DNA of 64,000 bases from assembly GCF_007993035.1 (NCBI RefSeq), contig NZ_VOOS01000002.1, forward strand, positions 248,001 to 312,000. Reading direction: 5' to 3'. Shown here piece after piece: positions 17,880 through 27,149 of this stretch. Source of the DNA: Vicingus serpentipes. GTDB taxonomy: Bacteria > Bacteroidota > Bacteroidia > Flavobacteriales_E > Vicingaceae. The position numbers were made by a program, and so were the translations under genes. The first letter of the stretch is position 1. Each line of letters opens with the position of its first letter. The notes below the pieces were generated by a model. It was not told the origin of the DNA and made no database searches. It saw only the letters and a program-made list of their open reading frames with translations.

Positions 17880-20054
17880 TTAGAGATTATTCAATAAATA
17901 ATCAGTCATTAAATTATACAAATGTAGTCTCGTATTTCCTCCGTAAATACCATGGTTTTTATTTGGATAACTAAATTGTGTAAACTGTTTGTTAGCTTTT
18001 ATTAAAGCATTTACCATTTCAGCTGTATTTTGATAATGTACATTATCATCAGCCATTCCATGAATTAATAAATAATTTCCTTTTAATTTTTCTACATGGT
18101 TAATTGGTGAGTTTTCATCATATCCTTTCTCATTTTCTTGAGGAGTTTGCATGTAACGCTCTGTATAAATATTATCGTAATATCTCCAGTTTGTAACAGG
18201 GGCAACTGCAATAGCCGTTTTAAAAACATCAGCACCTTTTAACAAACATGAAGTTGATAAATAACCACCAAAACTCCATCCAAAAATTCCTATTCTACTC
18301 CCATCAATGTATGGCAAACCAGCATAATATTTGGCAACTTCAATCTGATCTTCAGTTTCATATTTCCCCAATTGCTTATAAATTGTTTTTCTAAATTCAG
18401 CACCATTACCTTCTGTCCCTCTATTATCAACTGAGACTACCATATATCCTTTCGAAGCCAGATGTTCAAACCAAAAATTATTAAAGCTATCCCATTCATC
18501 TTTTACAGTTTGATTTCCATCACCACCGTAAACAAACATAAACAATGGATATTTTTTAGTTTCATCAAAATCTTTAGGTTTAATCGACCAAGTATTTAAT
18601 TCTTGTCCATTTATATTAATTGTAGAAAATTCTTTTTTTGAAAGATTAAACGTTTTAAGTTTCTCAACTGTAGTTTTATTATCCAGTAACATTCTTAATT
18701 CTTTTCCTTTGTTATCATTAACAGAAACATAATGAGGTGATTTAGCTGTAGAATTTGTATTTATAAAATATTTATAAGAAGCACTAAACTCAGCTTCGTT
18801 AAAACCAGATTTAGTACTTAACTTCTTTTTAGAACTACAATTTAACTTAATACTGTAAACAGTTCTAGAAATTGCACTTAGCTCAGTAGATTGATAATAA
18901 ACTGTGCCTGATTTTTCTTCTACCCCATAAATATCAGTTACTTCCCAATTTCCTTTGGTTATTTGATTAAGTAGTTTTCCTGAAATATCATATAAGTACA
19001 TATGATTATAACCATCCTTTTCACTTGTAATGATAAATTGATTCTTTGAAGTTAAAAAGATGGTTGTAGGAACTTCAACATATTTATCATGCAACTCTTC
19101 GAATATAATTTTATCTGTATTTGAAGAAACATCTACCAAGTGCATTTTCAAATTACTTTGATGTCTGTTCATCGTTTGAATAGCTATCCCTTTAGAATCG
19201 TTAGTCCAATTAATTCTAATTACATATTCATACTCTCCTTCAATGTTTGCTTTTTCTAATTTTTGGGTTGTTATATCGTAAATATAAATTTCTACTTTAG
19301 AATTAGCCTCCCCAGCTTTTGGATATTTAAATCGTTCTTCAGTTGGGTAAAGATTATCGTAATATTTCATACTCCACTCCTTTACTTCACTTTCATCAAA
19401 CTTATAAAATGCAATTTTACTACCATCAGGCGACCACTCAAAAGCCTTCACTAAAACCAACTCTTCTTCATAAACCCAATCAGAGGCTCCATTAATTACA
19501 GACCCTTTTTTACCATCTTTTGTTATTTGAATTTCTGTATTTGATGTTAAATCTTTAAAATAGATATTATTTGCTTTTACATAAGCCACCTTATTCGCTT
19601 TTGGAGAAAAAGTAGCATACATCTGTTTTTCACCCTGTGTTAATTTTTCTAATTTTTGTGAATTATTTTCATAAATGTAATAATCTGATTTTGAAGAGTG
19701 ACGGTATATACTTTCGGTATTTGAGGCGATTAATATTTTTGACTCATCAGCACTAAACTCATAATCATCAATTTTAATCACTTTTTCATCAAATGTTAAT
19801 TTAGAATTATCAATTACAACATCAATTTTATTAGCATCAGCATATGAATATTTAACTAAATTATTACCCTCTTTTGTTCTAACCAAAGATGTATAGTTTA
19901 AGCCATCATTCATTGATCTAAGTCCATTTACAGTTCTCGAATAAAAACTATAATCTTTCCAAATGTTTTCTATGCTTACATCTTTTAACTCTTGAGCTGA
20001 TAAGGATAAAACAACACCTACTAATAAAGTAATACTAAAAACTATTCTCTTCAT
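17880..20054 (-). CDS. S9 family prolyl dipeptidyl peptidase (DPP-IV type)
   Basis: 724 residues. The signal peptide MKRIVFSITLLVGVVLSLSA is followed by an eight-blade propeller (DPP-IV N region, residues ~90-450) and a C-terminal alpha/beta hydrolase. The catalytic triad is Ser594 in FGWSFGGYLS, Asp669 in HGMADDNVH and His701 in NKNHGIYGG. The Glu-Glu motif for the peptide N-terminus appears in WVYEEELVL. It releases X-Pro/X-Ala dipeptides in the periplasm, which fits the POT gene 50 bp downstream. Confidence 0.94.
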   Translation of the reverse strand: MKRIVFSITLLVGVVLSLSAQELKDVSIENIWKDYSFYSRTVNGLRSMNDGLNYTSLVRTKEGNNLVKYSYADANKIDVVIDNSKLTFDEKVIKIDDYEFSADESKILIASNTESIYRHSSKSDYYIYENNSQKLEKLTQGEKQMYATFSPKANKVAYVKANNIYFKDLTSNTEIQITKDGKKGSVINGASDWVYEEELVLVKAFEWSPDGSKIAFYKFDESEVKEWSMKYYDNLYPTEERFKYPKAGEANSKVEIYIYDITTQKLEKANIEGEYEYVIRINWTNDSKGIAIQTMNRHQSNLKMHLVDVSSNTDKIIFEELHDKYVEVPTTIFLTSKNQFIITSEKDGYNHMYLYDISGKLLNQITKGNWEVTDIYGVEEKSGTVYYQSTELSAISRTVYSIKLNCSSKKKLSTKSGFNEAEFSASYKYFINTNSTAKSPHYVSVNDNKGKELRMLLDNKTTVEKLKTFNLSKKEFSTININGQELNTWSIKPKDFDETKKYPLFMFVYGGDGNQTVKDEWDSFNNFWFEHLASKGYMVVSVDNRGTEGNGAEFRKTIYKQLGKYETEDQIEVAKYYAGLPYIDGSRIGIFGWSFGGYLSTSCLLKGADVFKTAIAVAPVTNWRYYDNIYTERYMQTPQENEKGYDENSPINHVEKLKGNYLLIHGMADDNVHYQNTAEMVNALIKANKQFTQFSYPNKNHGIYGGNTRLHLYNLMTDYLLNNL

Positions 20055-20130
20055 GATTTTTATTTTAGAAAACGAAAATAATGAAATTCATTAGAAATAC
20101 GATAACCGTTCATAAAAACAAGAAATATTC

Positions 20131-20138
20131 TATTTTTG
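20131..20138 (+). promoter_or_regulatory. -7 element directly upstream of the M32 carboxypeptidase ATG
   Basis: TATTTTTG fits TAnnTTTG. Its 3' end is only 4 nt before the ATG at 20143, so the transcript would be leaderless or nearly so. Confidence 0.5.
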
Positions 20139-20142
20139 TCAA

Positions 20143-21633
20143 ATGGAAAACTACAACTATTACATCACTCATTCTCAAAAAATTGCAGACCTAGAACATT
20201 CTATTTCAGTTTTAAACTGGGACCAAGAAGTTTTTATGCCTGAAAACAGTGCTCCTCGAAGAGCTCAACAAATTGCAACACTTGCAGGCATTCATCACGA
20301 ATTGTCAACTGAAAAGAAATTTGGAGAAGTTTTAGAAAAATTGAAAAATGAAGATTTAACTGATATTCAAAAAAGAAATGTTAGTGAATCTTTAAAAGCA
20401 TATAAAAAAAGTACCAAACTAAATGGTGCTTTTGTAACCCAAATGAGTAAAACTATTTCTGAAAGTTTTGTTGCTTGGAACGAAGCTAGATCTAAAAATG
20501 ACTTTAGCATTTTTGCGCCTAAGCTAGAAGAACTTGTTAAGTTAAAACGTGAAGAATGTGAATTATATGGTTACGAAAACCATCCTTACAACGCTCAGTT
20601 GGATTTATACGAGCCAGGAGCAACAGTTAAAGATTTAGATATACTTTTTAAAGATGTAAAACATCAATTGGTAGAGTTTGTTGCTAAAATTGCTTCAGCT
20701 CCACAAAATGATGAAAGCTTGATGTTTCAGAAATACGAAACTACAAAACAACTTGCTTTTACCGAAGAATTATTAGCTCAAATGGGTTACAACTTTAAAT
20801 CTGGAAGACAAGATTTATCTACTCACCCATTTACAACAACCTTTAGCTCAAAAGATGTAAGGGTAACAACTCGTGTAAATGAAAACGATTTAAGTGAAAT
20901 TTTATGGAGTAGTATTCACGAAGGCGGGCATGCTCTTTATGAACAAGGATTATTAGACGATAATTATGGATTACCTGCTGGTTCTTATTTATCATTAGGT
21001 TTACACGAATCTCAATCTCGTTTATATGAAAACAATTTAGGTAGAAGTTTAAATTACTGGAAGCATAACTTTGCTAGACTACAGAATATATTTCCCGAAA
21101 ATTTAAACAACTACTCAGCTGAAGATTTTTACAAAGCAATGAATATTGTAAAACCTTCTTTAATAAGAACTAATGCTGATGAATTAACTTATCATTTTCA
21201 TGTATTAATAAGGTATGAAATTGAAAAGGATTTAATTGGAGGAACAATTGAAGTTGCTGATTTACCAAGAATTTGGAATGAAAAATATAAAGCATATTTA
21301 GGTGTTGATGTTCCTAGTGATTCGATGGGAGTTTTACAGGATATTCATTGGTCGCACGGAAGCTTTGGTTACTTCCCAACCTACTCTATAGGTAGTTTTT
21401 ATGCCGCTCAATTTTACAATCAAGCATCTAAAGATATTAACAACTTAGATGAACTAATTAAAGAAGGTAATTTAGCTCCACTATTAAATTGGTTAAGAGA
21501 GAAAATTCATAAACATGGCAGATTATTTGCAGCTGATGAATTATGTATTAAAATTACTGGAGAAAAACTTAATTTTAAATATTTTATGGAGTATGCTAAA
21601 AAGAAATACTCTGCATTATACAACTTAAACTAA
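20143..21633 (+). CDS. M32 family carboxypeptidase (Taq type)
   Basis: 496 residues, the usual length of thermostable carboxypeptidase 1 relatives. The zinc site is SSIHEGGHALYEQG, with HEGGH at residues 259-263, followed by LSLGLHESQSRLYEN, which gives the third ligand region, and the family blocks HPFTTTF and NADELTYHFHVLIRYE. It removes C-terminal residues from peptides. There is no signal peptide, so it would act in the cytoplasm on peptides imported by the POT system, though it is transcribed divergently from that pair. Confidence 0.94.
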   Translation: MENYNYYITHSQKIADLEHSISVLNWDQEVFMPENSAPRRAQQIATLAGIHHELSTEKKFGEVLEKLKNEDLTDIQKRNVSESLKAYKKSTKLNGAFVTQMSKTISESFVAWNEARSKNDFSIFAPKLEELVKLKREECELYGYENHPYNAQLDLYEPGATVKDLDILFKDVKHQLVEFVAKIASAPQNDESLMFQKYETTKQLAFTEELLAQMGYNFKSGRQDLSTHPFTTTFSSKDVRVTTRVNENDLSEILWSSIHEGGHALYEQGLLDDNYGLPAGSYLSLGLHESQSRLYENNLGRSLNYWKHNFARLQNIFPENLNNYSAEDFYKAMNIVKPSLIRTNADELTYHFHVLIRYEIEKDLIGGTIEVADLPRIWNEKYKAYLGVDVPSDSMGVLQDIHWSHGSFGYFPTYSIGSFYAAQFYNQASKDINNLDELIKEGNLAPLLNWLREKIHKHGRLFAADELCIKITGEKLNFKYFMEYAKKKYSALYNLN

Positions 21634-21638
21634 ACAAT

Positions 21639-22025
21639 ATGAAAAAGTTAATTTTTATTTTATCTGCTGTAAGCTTAATCGCTTGTAAAAATGGGGAAAA
21701 AGCTACTAAAAGTGATGATATGGCAAATGCGAAACAAACTGAGCAAACTGAACAAACAAAATCTTATGATTTAGTTTTAGAATTTATAAGTAAAGGTGCA
21801 GGAATCGACCATAAGCTAAAAACAACATTTGAAGATGGATTAGCTAAATTTAATTCTACAAATAAAGTAGACATTACACCTGATATTTCGCACTGGGGGC
21901 GTGAAGGAGAAACAAACCTTAACTTTAACCTTAAAAACTTATCAACAAGCCAGAAAAAAGCCTTTTTAAGCTTCGTTAAAGAAACAATAGGTGATACAGA
22001 CATGGTTCACATAAAAAATCAATAA
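21639..22025 (+). CDS. small lipoprotein of unknown function
   Basis: 128 residues. The signal MKKLIFILSAVSLIACKNGE contains a lipobox with Cys16. The mature part has a charged linker rich in Lys, Glu, Gln and Thr (residues 17-45) and then a compact segment with alternating hydrophobic residues (YDLVLEFISKGAGIDHKLKT, ISHWGREGETNLNFNL). I do not recognise the family. It starts 5 bp after the M32 carboxypeptidase stop, so they are probably co-transcribed. Confidence 0.7.
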   Translation: MKKLIFILSAVSLIACKNGEKATKSDDMANAKQTEQTEQTKSYDLVLEFISKGAGIDHKLKTTFEDGLAKFNSTNKVDITPDISHWGREGETNLNFNLKNLSTSQKKAFLSFVKETIGDTDMVHIKNQ

Positions 22026-22053
22026 TCAACTGTTTATAAAACATTCGAAAATT

Positions 22054-22085
22054 CTTTCATAAATAAAAAAGGAATATGAAATTTG
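22054..22085 (+). promoter_or_regulatory. possible pckA promoter
   Basis: TTTC at 22054-22057 and GAAATTTG at 22078-22085 resemble the -33 TTTG and -7 TAnnTTTG elements with a 20-nt spacer; each has one mismatch. Located about 65 bp before the pckA ATG. Confidence 0.3.
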
Positions 22086-22148
22086 CACATCCTAAGTAAA
22101 ATAAGCTTTTGGATACGTATCAAATATTAAAAACATATAAAATAAATT

Positions 22149-23783
22149 ATGGAATTTAGTGGAGAATCTATTACCAAATCATTAAATGATATAGGTATTA
22201 AGGGAATTAAAGAAATCATTTACAATCCTTCGTATGAAAAATTATACGAATATGAAACTGACCCATCTTTAAAAGGATTTGAAGCTGGACACAAAACAGA
22301 ACTTGATGCCATTAATGTTATGACTGGCGAGTTTACTGGAAGATCTCCAAAAGACAAATACATTGTAAAAGATGATACAACTAAAGATACAATTTGGTGG
22401 AACTCTGATGCTGCAAAAAACGACAATAAACCTACTACTCAAGCAGTTTGGAATGATTTAAAAGCTACAGTTACAAATCAACTATCTGAAAAAACATTAT
22501 TTATTGTAGATGCATTTTGTGGTGCAAACGAAAACACTAGATTAAAAGTTCGTTTTATTGTAGAAGTTGCTTGGCAGGCTCACTTTGTTAAAAACATGTT
22601 TATCAGACCAACTGAAGAAGAATTAAAAAACTTTGGTGAACCTGATTTTATTGTTTTAAATGGTTCTAAAACAACTAACAAAAAATGGCAAGAACACGGA
22701 TTAAATTCTGAAAACTTTGTAGTTTTTAATTTAACCGAAAAAATGCAATTAATTGGTGGTAGTTGGTATGGTGGAGAAATGAAAAAAGGAATGTTCGCAA
22801 TGATGAACTATTATTTACCTTTAAAAGGAATGGCTTCTATGCACTGTTCAGCTAACGTTGGTTCTGATGGAGATACTGCAGTATTTTTTGGTTTATCAGG
22901 AACAGGAAAAACTACCCTATCTACTGATGCAAGCAGACAACTAATAGGTGATGATGAGCACGGATGGGATGACGAAGGTATTTTTAACTTTGAAGGTGGT
23001 TGTTATGCAAAAACAATTAACTTAGATAAAGATTCTGAGCCAGAAATTTATGGAGCAATAAAACGAAATGCATTATTAGAAAACGTAACTGTTGATGCAA
23101 ATGGAAAAATTGATTTTACAGATAATTCTGTAACTGAAAACACAAGAGTTTCTTACCCAATTTATCACATTGAAAATATAGTGACTCCAGTTTCTAAAGC
23201 TGGTCCTGCTAAAAAAGTAATTTTCCTTTCGGCTGATGCATTTGGAACTTTACCTCCAGTTTCTAAATTAACTCCAGACCAAACTAAATATCACTTCTTA
23301 TCAGGGTTTACAGCTAAATTAGCTGGAACTGAAAGAGGTGTCACAGAACCAACTCCTACTTTCTCAGCATGTTTTGGTGCTGCATTTTTAACTTTACACC
23401 CAACAAAATATGGTGAGGAATTAGTTAAAAAAATGGAAGCTAATGGAGCTGAAGCTTATTTAGTTAACACTGGATGGAATGGAAGCGGAAAACGTATTTC
23501 TATAAAAGATACAAGAGGTATTATTAATGCTATTTTAGATGGTTCTATCGAAAAAGCAGAAACAAAGACTATTCCTGTATTTAATTTAGAAGTACCTACT
23601 TCTTTACCTGGTGTTGATCCAGCTATTTTAGATCCAAGAGATACTTATTCAAACAAAGAAGAATGGAATGAAAAAGCAAATAAATTAGCTGCTTTATTCG
23701 TGAAAAACTTCGAAAAATATACTGACAACGCTGAAGGTAAAGCACTTGTTGCTGCTGGACCAATCGTAAGTGTAGAAGCATAA
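22149..23783 (+). CDS. pckA: phosphoenolpyruvate carboxykinase (ATP)
   Basis: 544 residues. Converts oxaloacetate and ATP to phosphoenolpyruvate in gluconeogenesis. The substrate Arg block is [16 protein letters not shown]; the P-loop is [20 protein letters not shown], followed by the kinase-2 region [12 protein letters not shown] and [30 protein letters not shown] and [12 protein letters not shown] are ATP-type signatures. Full length, with no breaks. It stands alone between a 120-bp leader and a strong terminator. It fits an amino-acid and peptide-based lifestyle with nearby peptide uptake genes. Confidence 0.97.
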   Translation: MEFSGESITKSLNDIGIKGIKEIIYNPSYEKLYEYETDPSLKGFEAGHKTELDAINVMTGEFTGRSPKDKYIVKDDTTKDTIWWNSDAAKNDNKPTTQAVWNDLKATVTNQLSEKTLFIVDAFCGANENTRLKVRFIVEVAWQAHFVKNMFIRPTEEELKNFGEPDFIVLNGSKTTNKKWQEHGLNSENFVVFNLTEKMQLIGGSWYGGEMKKGMFAMMNYYLPLKGMASMHCSANVGSDGDTAVFFGLSGTGKTTLSTDASRQLIGDDEHGWDDEGIFNFEGGCYAKTINLDKDSEPEIYGAIKRNALLENVTVDANGKIDFTDNSVTENTRVSYPIYHIENIVTPVSKAGPAKKVIFLSADAFGTLPPVSKLTPDQTKYHFLSGFTAKLAGTERGVTEPTPTFSACFGAAFLTLHPTKYGEELVKKMEANGAEAYLVNTGWNGSGKRISIKDTRGIINAILDGSIEKAETKTIPVFNLEVPTSLPGVDPAILDPRDTYSNKEEWNEKANKLAALFVKNFEKYTDNAEGKALVAAGPIVSVEA

Positions 23784-23800
23784 CAAAATTAAAATTTTTA

Positions 23801-23837
23801 AAAGCCCTTAATCGAAAAACGATTAAGGGTTTTTTTA
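23801..23837 (+). terminator. terminator of pckA
   Basis: A perfect 10-bp stem CCCTTAATCG / CGATTAAGGG (23805-23814 and 23820-23829) with a 5-nt loop and a T-run. Confidence 0.9.
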
Positions 23838-23886
23838 TGTAGAATAAAAGCTAACAAATAACAAAATTTGGTTAAACGTATAATGC

Positions 23887-23912
23887 GAATAAAGTACATA
23901 TGCACTTTATTC
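23887..23912. promoter_or_regulatory. 26-bp near-perfect palindrome upstream of the interrupted ORF
   Basis: Arms GAATAAAGT (23887-23895) and ACTTTATTC (23904-23912) are exact reverse complements and flank the hexamer CATATG; only the two bases beside the hexamer break the symmetry. There is no T-run after it, so it looks more like an operator than a terminator. It lies 28 bp before the ATG of the interrupted DUF6500-like ORF. Confidence 0.5.
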
Positions 23913-23940
23913 AGTTGTTACTACATAAACATCCTTTAAA

Positions 23941-24159
23941 ATGAATCCAACAATAAGACAACATATCATTAATATTTGAGATGAAAAGATTGAGAAGAAA
24001 GGTGAAAATGTAGGACTTTCATTTTATGCTTTTTTCGCTAATAAAAACGATAATCCAGAGTTACTAATGGAAGTTGCAGAATGGTGGATAATAAAACATA
24101 AGCTCGACCATTTTGAAAAAGCAATTAAGATTAAAGAAATGATACAAAATAAGTTTTAA
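23941..24159 (+). pseudogene. DUF6500-like small ORF interrupted by an in-frame TGA at codon 13
   Basis: The frame from ATG 23941 reads MNPTIRQHIINI, then TGA (23977-23979), then DEKIEKKGENVGLSFYAFFA and on through NKNDNPELLMEVAEWWIIKH to a TAA at 24157-24159. The downstream part is protein-like, with a Trp pair and charged helix, and resembles what I recall of the ~70-residue DUF6500 family (memory, not a search). No ATG, GTG or TTG follows the TGA early enough to restore the protein. TGG is read as Trp in neighbouring genes, so code reassignment is unlikely. It may be a decayed gene, a base error, or a recoded stop. The remaining 420-bp gap around it holds the palindrome listed separately. 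Confidence 0.6.
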
Positions 24160-24201
24160 GCCCTAAAATTTTACTAACTTTTAACTAAACTAAAACCAGC
24201 C

Positions 24202-24546
24202 ATGAAAATTGAATCATTTATTAAAAATTTAGATTTTAACGACAATAAAATTGTGACCAAAGTAATTTTAGAAACATCATTTTCTAAAGAAATAAGAATA
24301 CTGTTAAAGAAGGGTCAAATTATGAAAGAGCATAAGGCTCCTTTCCCTATTATTGTTAATATTTTAGAAGGAGAAATTAATTTTGGAGTTGAAGAAAAAA
24401 CACATCAATTAAATAAAGGCGACATTATTACTTTAGAAGGTCATGTTCCTCACGATTTAACTGCCCTAAAAGATAGTATAGTCCGTTTAACACTTTCAAA
24501 ACTAGATCATCCAGAAAGAGTTGAAAAAGTGATTACAAATTCATAA
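24202..24546 (+). CDS. small cupin-domain protein
   Basis: 114 residues forming a single cupin barrel. Motif 1 is spread over KKGQIMKEHKAPFPIIVNIL with EGEINFGVEEKTHQLNKGDI, and motif 2 has GHVPHDLTALKDSIVRLTL. Only some of the usual metal-binding His and Glu residues are present (EHKAP and HVPHDL), so metal binding is uncertain. It lies 42 bp after the interrupted DUF6500-like ORF on the same strand. The ligand is unknown. Low-complexity bases are absent and codon use matches its neighbours. Confidence 0.8.
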   Translation: MKIESFIKNLDFNDNKIVTKVILETSFSKEIRILLKKGQIMKEHKAPFPIIVNILEGEINFGVEEKTHQLNKGDIITLEGHVPHDLTALKDSIVRLTLSKLDHPERVEKVITNS

Positions 24547-24549
24547 AAC

Positions 24550-24582
24550 AAAAAAATCCCAACCGTTTGGTCGGGATTTTAA
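24550..24582. terminator. bidirectional terminator between cupin and PLP-enzyme genes
   Basis: The stem ATCCCAACC / GGTCGGGAT with a GTTT loop has one mismatch and is flanked by A- and T-runs, suitable for termination from both convergent genes. Confidence 0.8.
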
Positions 24583-24603
24583 TTTTATAAACTTAACAGC
24601 TGG

Positions 24604-25800
24604 CTAACCAACTGTAGCCATACATCTTTTAATCGATTGGTAAGTACGTTCCGGGTTATTATCTAACCCTATAGATATACGAACTAAACCATCGGTTAAG
24701 CCCATTTCTAGTCTTTCTTCTTCTGGTATTTCTGAAGAAGTACTTCCGCCTGGTGCACTAAACAATGTTTTATATGAACCTAAGCTTACAGCTAAATAAC
24801 CTAAGTTGTCATCTTGCATCAATTCCATTAATTGATTTGCTCTTGCTGGAGTTTGCATATCAATTACAAACAAACCTCCAAAACCAAAATCTTCATTCAT
24901 CATTGTTTTCATCAATCCATTTTGTGGATGACTTGCTAAACCTGGATAAGTAACTTTAACACCATCTTCATGTAGTTTAGATGAAATGTACATTGCGTTA
25001 GCACTATGTTGTTTCATTCTAATATGAAGTGTTCTTAAATTCTTTAAAATACTTGCCGATCTAAAACTATCTAAAACTGGTCCTAACAGCATTGCAGCTC
25101 CATCGTTTACATCATATAACGAATTAATAAATTCTTCTGAAGCACATACTGTTCCTGCTACACAATCACTCATTCCATTAATAAATTTAGTCATCGAATG
25201 AACAACAATATCAGCTCCCATTTGGGCTGGAGAAAAAATCATTGGAGAGAAAGTATTGTCAACAACCAATTTACAATCGTTTGCTTTTGCAATTTTAGAC
25301 AGTTCCGAAACATCAGAAATCTCTAACATCGGATTACTCATTGTTTCACAGTAAATAATTTTAGTTTTATCTGTTACAGCTGCTTTTACTTGTTCTAATT
25401 CAGTAGTATTTACAAAATTTACTTTAATACCAAATTTTGGTAAAAAGTTTTTGAAAAAAGCATATGTACCACCATAAATGGTTCTACTTGCTACAATTTC
25501 ATCACCAGATAAACAGATTTGTAAGATTACTGAAGTAATTGCTCCCATTCCTGAAGCGGTTACTGAAGCACTTTCTGTACCTTCCATTTGAGCAAGAGCT
25601 TGCGACAAATATTTATTACTTGGATTCCAGTGCCTCGAATATAAATAGCAACCTTCTACTTCTCCACCAAAAACACCTTCCATTGTTCCTGCCTTTAAAA
25701 AAGTATAGGTGGAAGAATCTGTTATTGAAGGGTTTACACCTCCAAATTCACCAAAATATTGTAAATCTTGAATATTGTCTGCTGGTCTAAAATCTTTCAT
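24604..25800 (-). CDS. Cys/Met-metabolism PLP-dependent enzyme (trans-sulfuration / methionine gamma-lyase-like)
   Basis: 398 residues, fold type I. Visible boxes: EGTESASVTASGMGAITSVI, ASRTIYGGTYAFFKNFLPK, IIYCETMSNPMLEISDVSEL, VVDNTFSPMIFSPAQMGADI and VVHSMTKFINGMSDCVAGT, where the Lys of SMTKF would hold the cofactor. The C-terminus GLVRISIGLDN is typical. Cystathionine lyase, synthase and methionine gamma-lyase activities cannot be separated by eye; the N-terminal DLQYFGEFGGVNPSI start is that of the Flavobacteriales group usually named methionine gamma-lyase-like. It is monocistronic and convergent with the cupin gene. Confidence 0.88.
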   Translation of the reverse strand: MKDFRPADNIQDLQYFGEFGGVNPSITDSSTYTFLKAGTMEGVFGGEVEGCYLYSRHWNPSNKYLSQALAQMEGTESASVTASGMGAITSVILQICLSGDEIVASRTIYGGTYAFFKNFLPKFGIKVNFVNTTELEQVKAAVTDKTKIIYCETMSNPMLEISDVSELSKIAKANDCKLVVDNTFSPMIFSPAQMGADIVVHSMTKFINGMSDCVAGTVCASEEFINSLYDVNDGAAMLLGPVLDSFRSASILKNLRTLHIRMKQHSANAMYISSKLHEDGVKVTYPGLASHPQNGLMKTMMNEDFGFGGLFVIDMQTPARANQLMELMQDDNLGYLAVSLGSYKTLFSAPGGSTSSEIPEEERLEMGLTDGLVRISIGLDNNPERTYQSIKRCMATVG

Positions 25801-25916
25801 ATTATCTATTTTTAAATATTTTATTCTGTAAAATTAAGTTTATTCAGAATTTAAAACTAAAATATAGAGTAAAATTATATTTTGAATATGAACCTTATTC
25901 AATACTTATTTGATAC

Positions 25917-25924
25917 TATATTTG
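25917..25924 (+). promoter_or_regulatory. -7 element directly upstream of the HI0933-type flavoprotein ATG
   Basis: TATATTTG fits TAnnTTTG and ends 4 nt before the ATG at 25929, predicting a leaderless or near-leaderless message. Confidence 0.5.
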
Positions 25925-25928
25925 CTTT

Positions 25929-27149
25929 ATGAGTAAAACATTTGATACTATTATTGTTGGTGGCGGTGCTGCTGGAATTTTTGCAGCAATTAATTTAAAA
26001 AAATTAAAACCCAACCTTACTGTAGCTGTACTCGAAAAAAGCACAAAATTGCTCTCTAAAGTAAAAGTTTCTGGTGGAGGGAGATGTAATGTTACACATG
26101 CTTGTTTTGATGTAAAAGAATTAGTAAAATTTTACCCTCGAGGACAACGAGAACTGATTGGACCTTTTTCATCTTTTAATCCTACTGATACAATAGAATG
26201 GTTTAATGAAAGAGGTGTTCAATTGAAAACAGAAGAAGACGGTAGGATGTTTCCTATTACTGATAATTCTCAAACCATTATAGATTGCTTTTTAGCTGAT
26301 TTAAAAAAGTATAATGTTGAAATAATTTTTCAAACTAAAGTTGATAGCATTACTAAAAACAATGAGACATTTACTTTAACAACCATAAACGAAATTTATC
26401 ATTGTACAAATTGTGTAATTACTACTGGTGGATTTAATAAACTCGAACAATACGAGTTCATTCAAAATTTAGGAATTGAAATTGAAGCTCCCACTCCATC
26501 TTTATTCACTTTTAACTTACCCAACCATGAAATTTTAAAATTACAAGGTGTGGTTAGTAATGTTTCTATTCGGTTAAATGGAACTAAGCTGCAAGAAAGT
26601 GGACCTTTATTAATTACACATTGGGGAGTTAGTGGTCCTGCTGTTTTAAAGTTATCATCTTGGGCTGCACGATTTTTACATGATAAAAATTATGAGTTTG
26701 AATTCAGTATAAATTGGTTGCCAAATAAAAAAGAGGACGAATTAAAAGCATTTTTCCAAACCGAAAAACAAAACTACGGCGCTAAAAAGGTCATTAATCA
26801 GTTTAGTGTAGATTTACCTAAAAAGCTACAATTGTATTTATTAGAAAAATCTGGAATAAATACTGAAATTAAGTGGGCTGAAGTAAACAAAAAACAACTC
26901 AACAAGCTTGTAAACAATCTTTTAAATGATGTTTACCAATCGAAAGGAAAAACTACATTTAAACAAGAGTTTGTGAGTTGTGGTGGCGTTAAATTAAATG
27001 AAATCAACTTTAAAACGATGGAAAGTAAAAAGGTAGAAAATTTATATTTTGCTGGCGAAGTTTTAGATATTGATGCTTTAACAGGAGGTTTTAATTTTCA
27101 AGCAGCTTGGACTACAGGCTGGTTAGTAGCTCAAAGTATTGCTAATTAA
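25929..27149 (+). CDS. HI0933/YhiN-family FAD-dependent oxidoreductase
   Basis: 406 residues. FAD binding: TIIVGGGAAGIFAAINLKKL with GxGxxG, then SKVKVSGGGRCNVTHACFD, typical of the HI0933 family, and the C-terminal block YFAGEVLDIDALTGGFNFQA with AWTTGWLVAQ. The substrate is unknown in most bacteria (some are annotated as aminoacetone oxidase-like). Its stop overlaps the end of the convergent glycosyltransferase gene by 4 bp, so there is no intergenic terminator. Confidence 0.92.
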   Translation: MSKTFDTIIVGGGAAGIFAAINLKKLKPNLTVAVLEKSTKLLSKVKVSGGGRCNVTHACFDVKELVKFYPRGQRELIGPFSSFNPTDTIEWFNERGVQLKTEEDGRMFPITDNSQTIIDCFLADLKKYNVEIIFQTKVDSITKNNETFTLTTINEIYHCTNCVITTGGFNKLEQYEFIQNLGIEIEAPTPSLFTFNLPNHEILKLQGVVSNVSIRLNGTKLQESGPLLITHWGVSGPAVLKLSSWAARFLHDKNYEFEFSINWLPNKKEDELKAFFQTEKQNYGAKKVINQFSVDLPKKLQLYLLEKSGINTEIKWAEVNKKQLNKLVNNLLNDVYQSKGKTTFKQEFVSCGGVKLNEINFKTMESKKVENLYFAGEVLDIDALTGGFNFQAAWTTGWLVAQSIAN

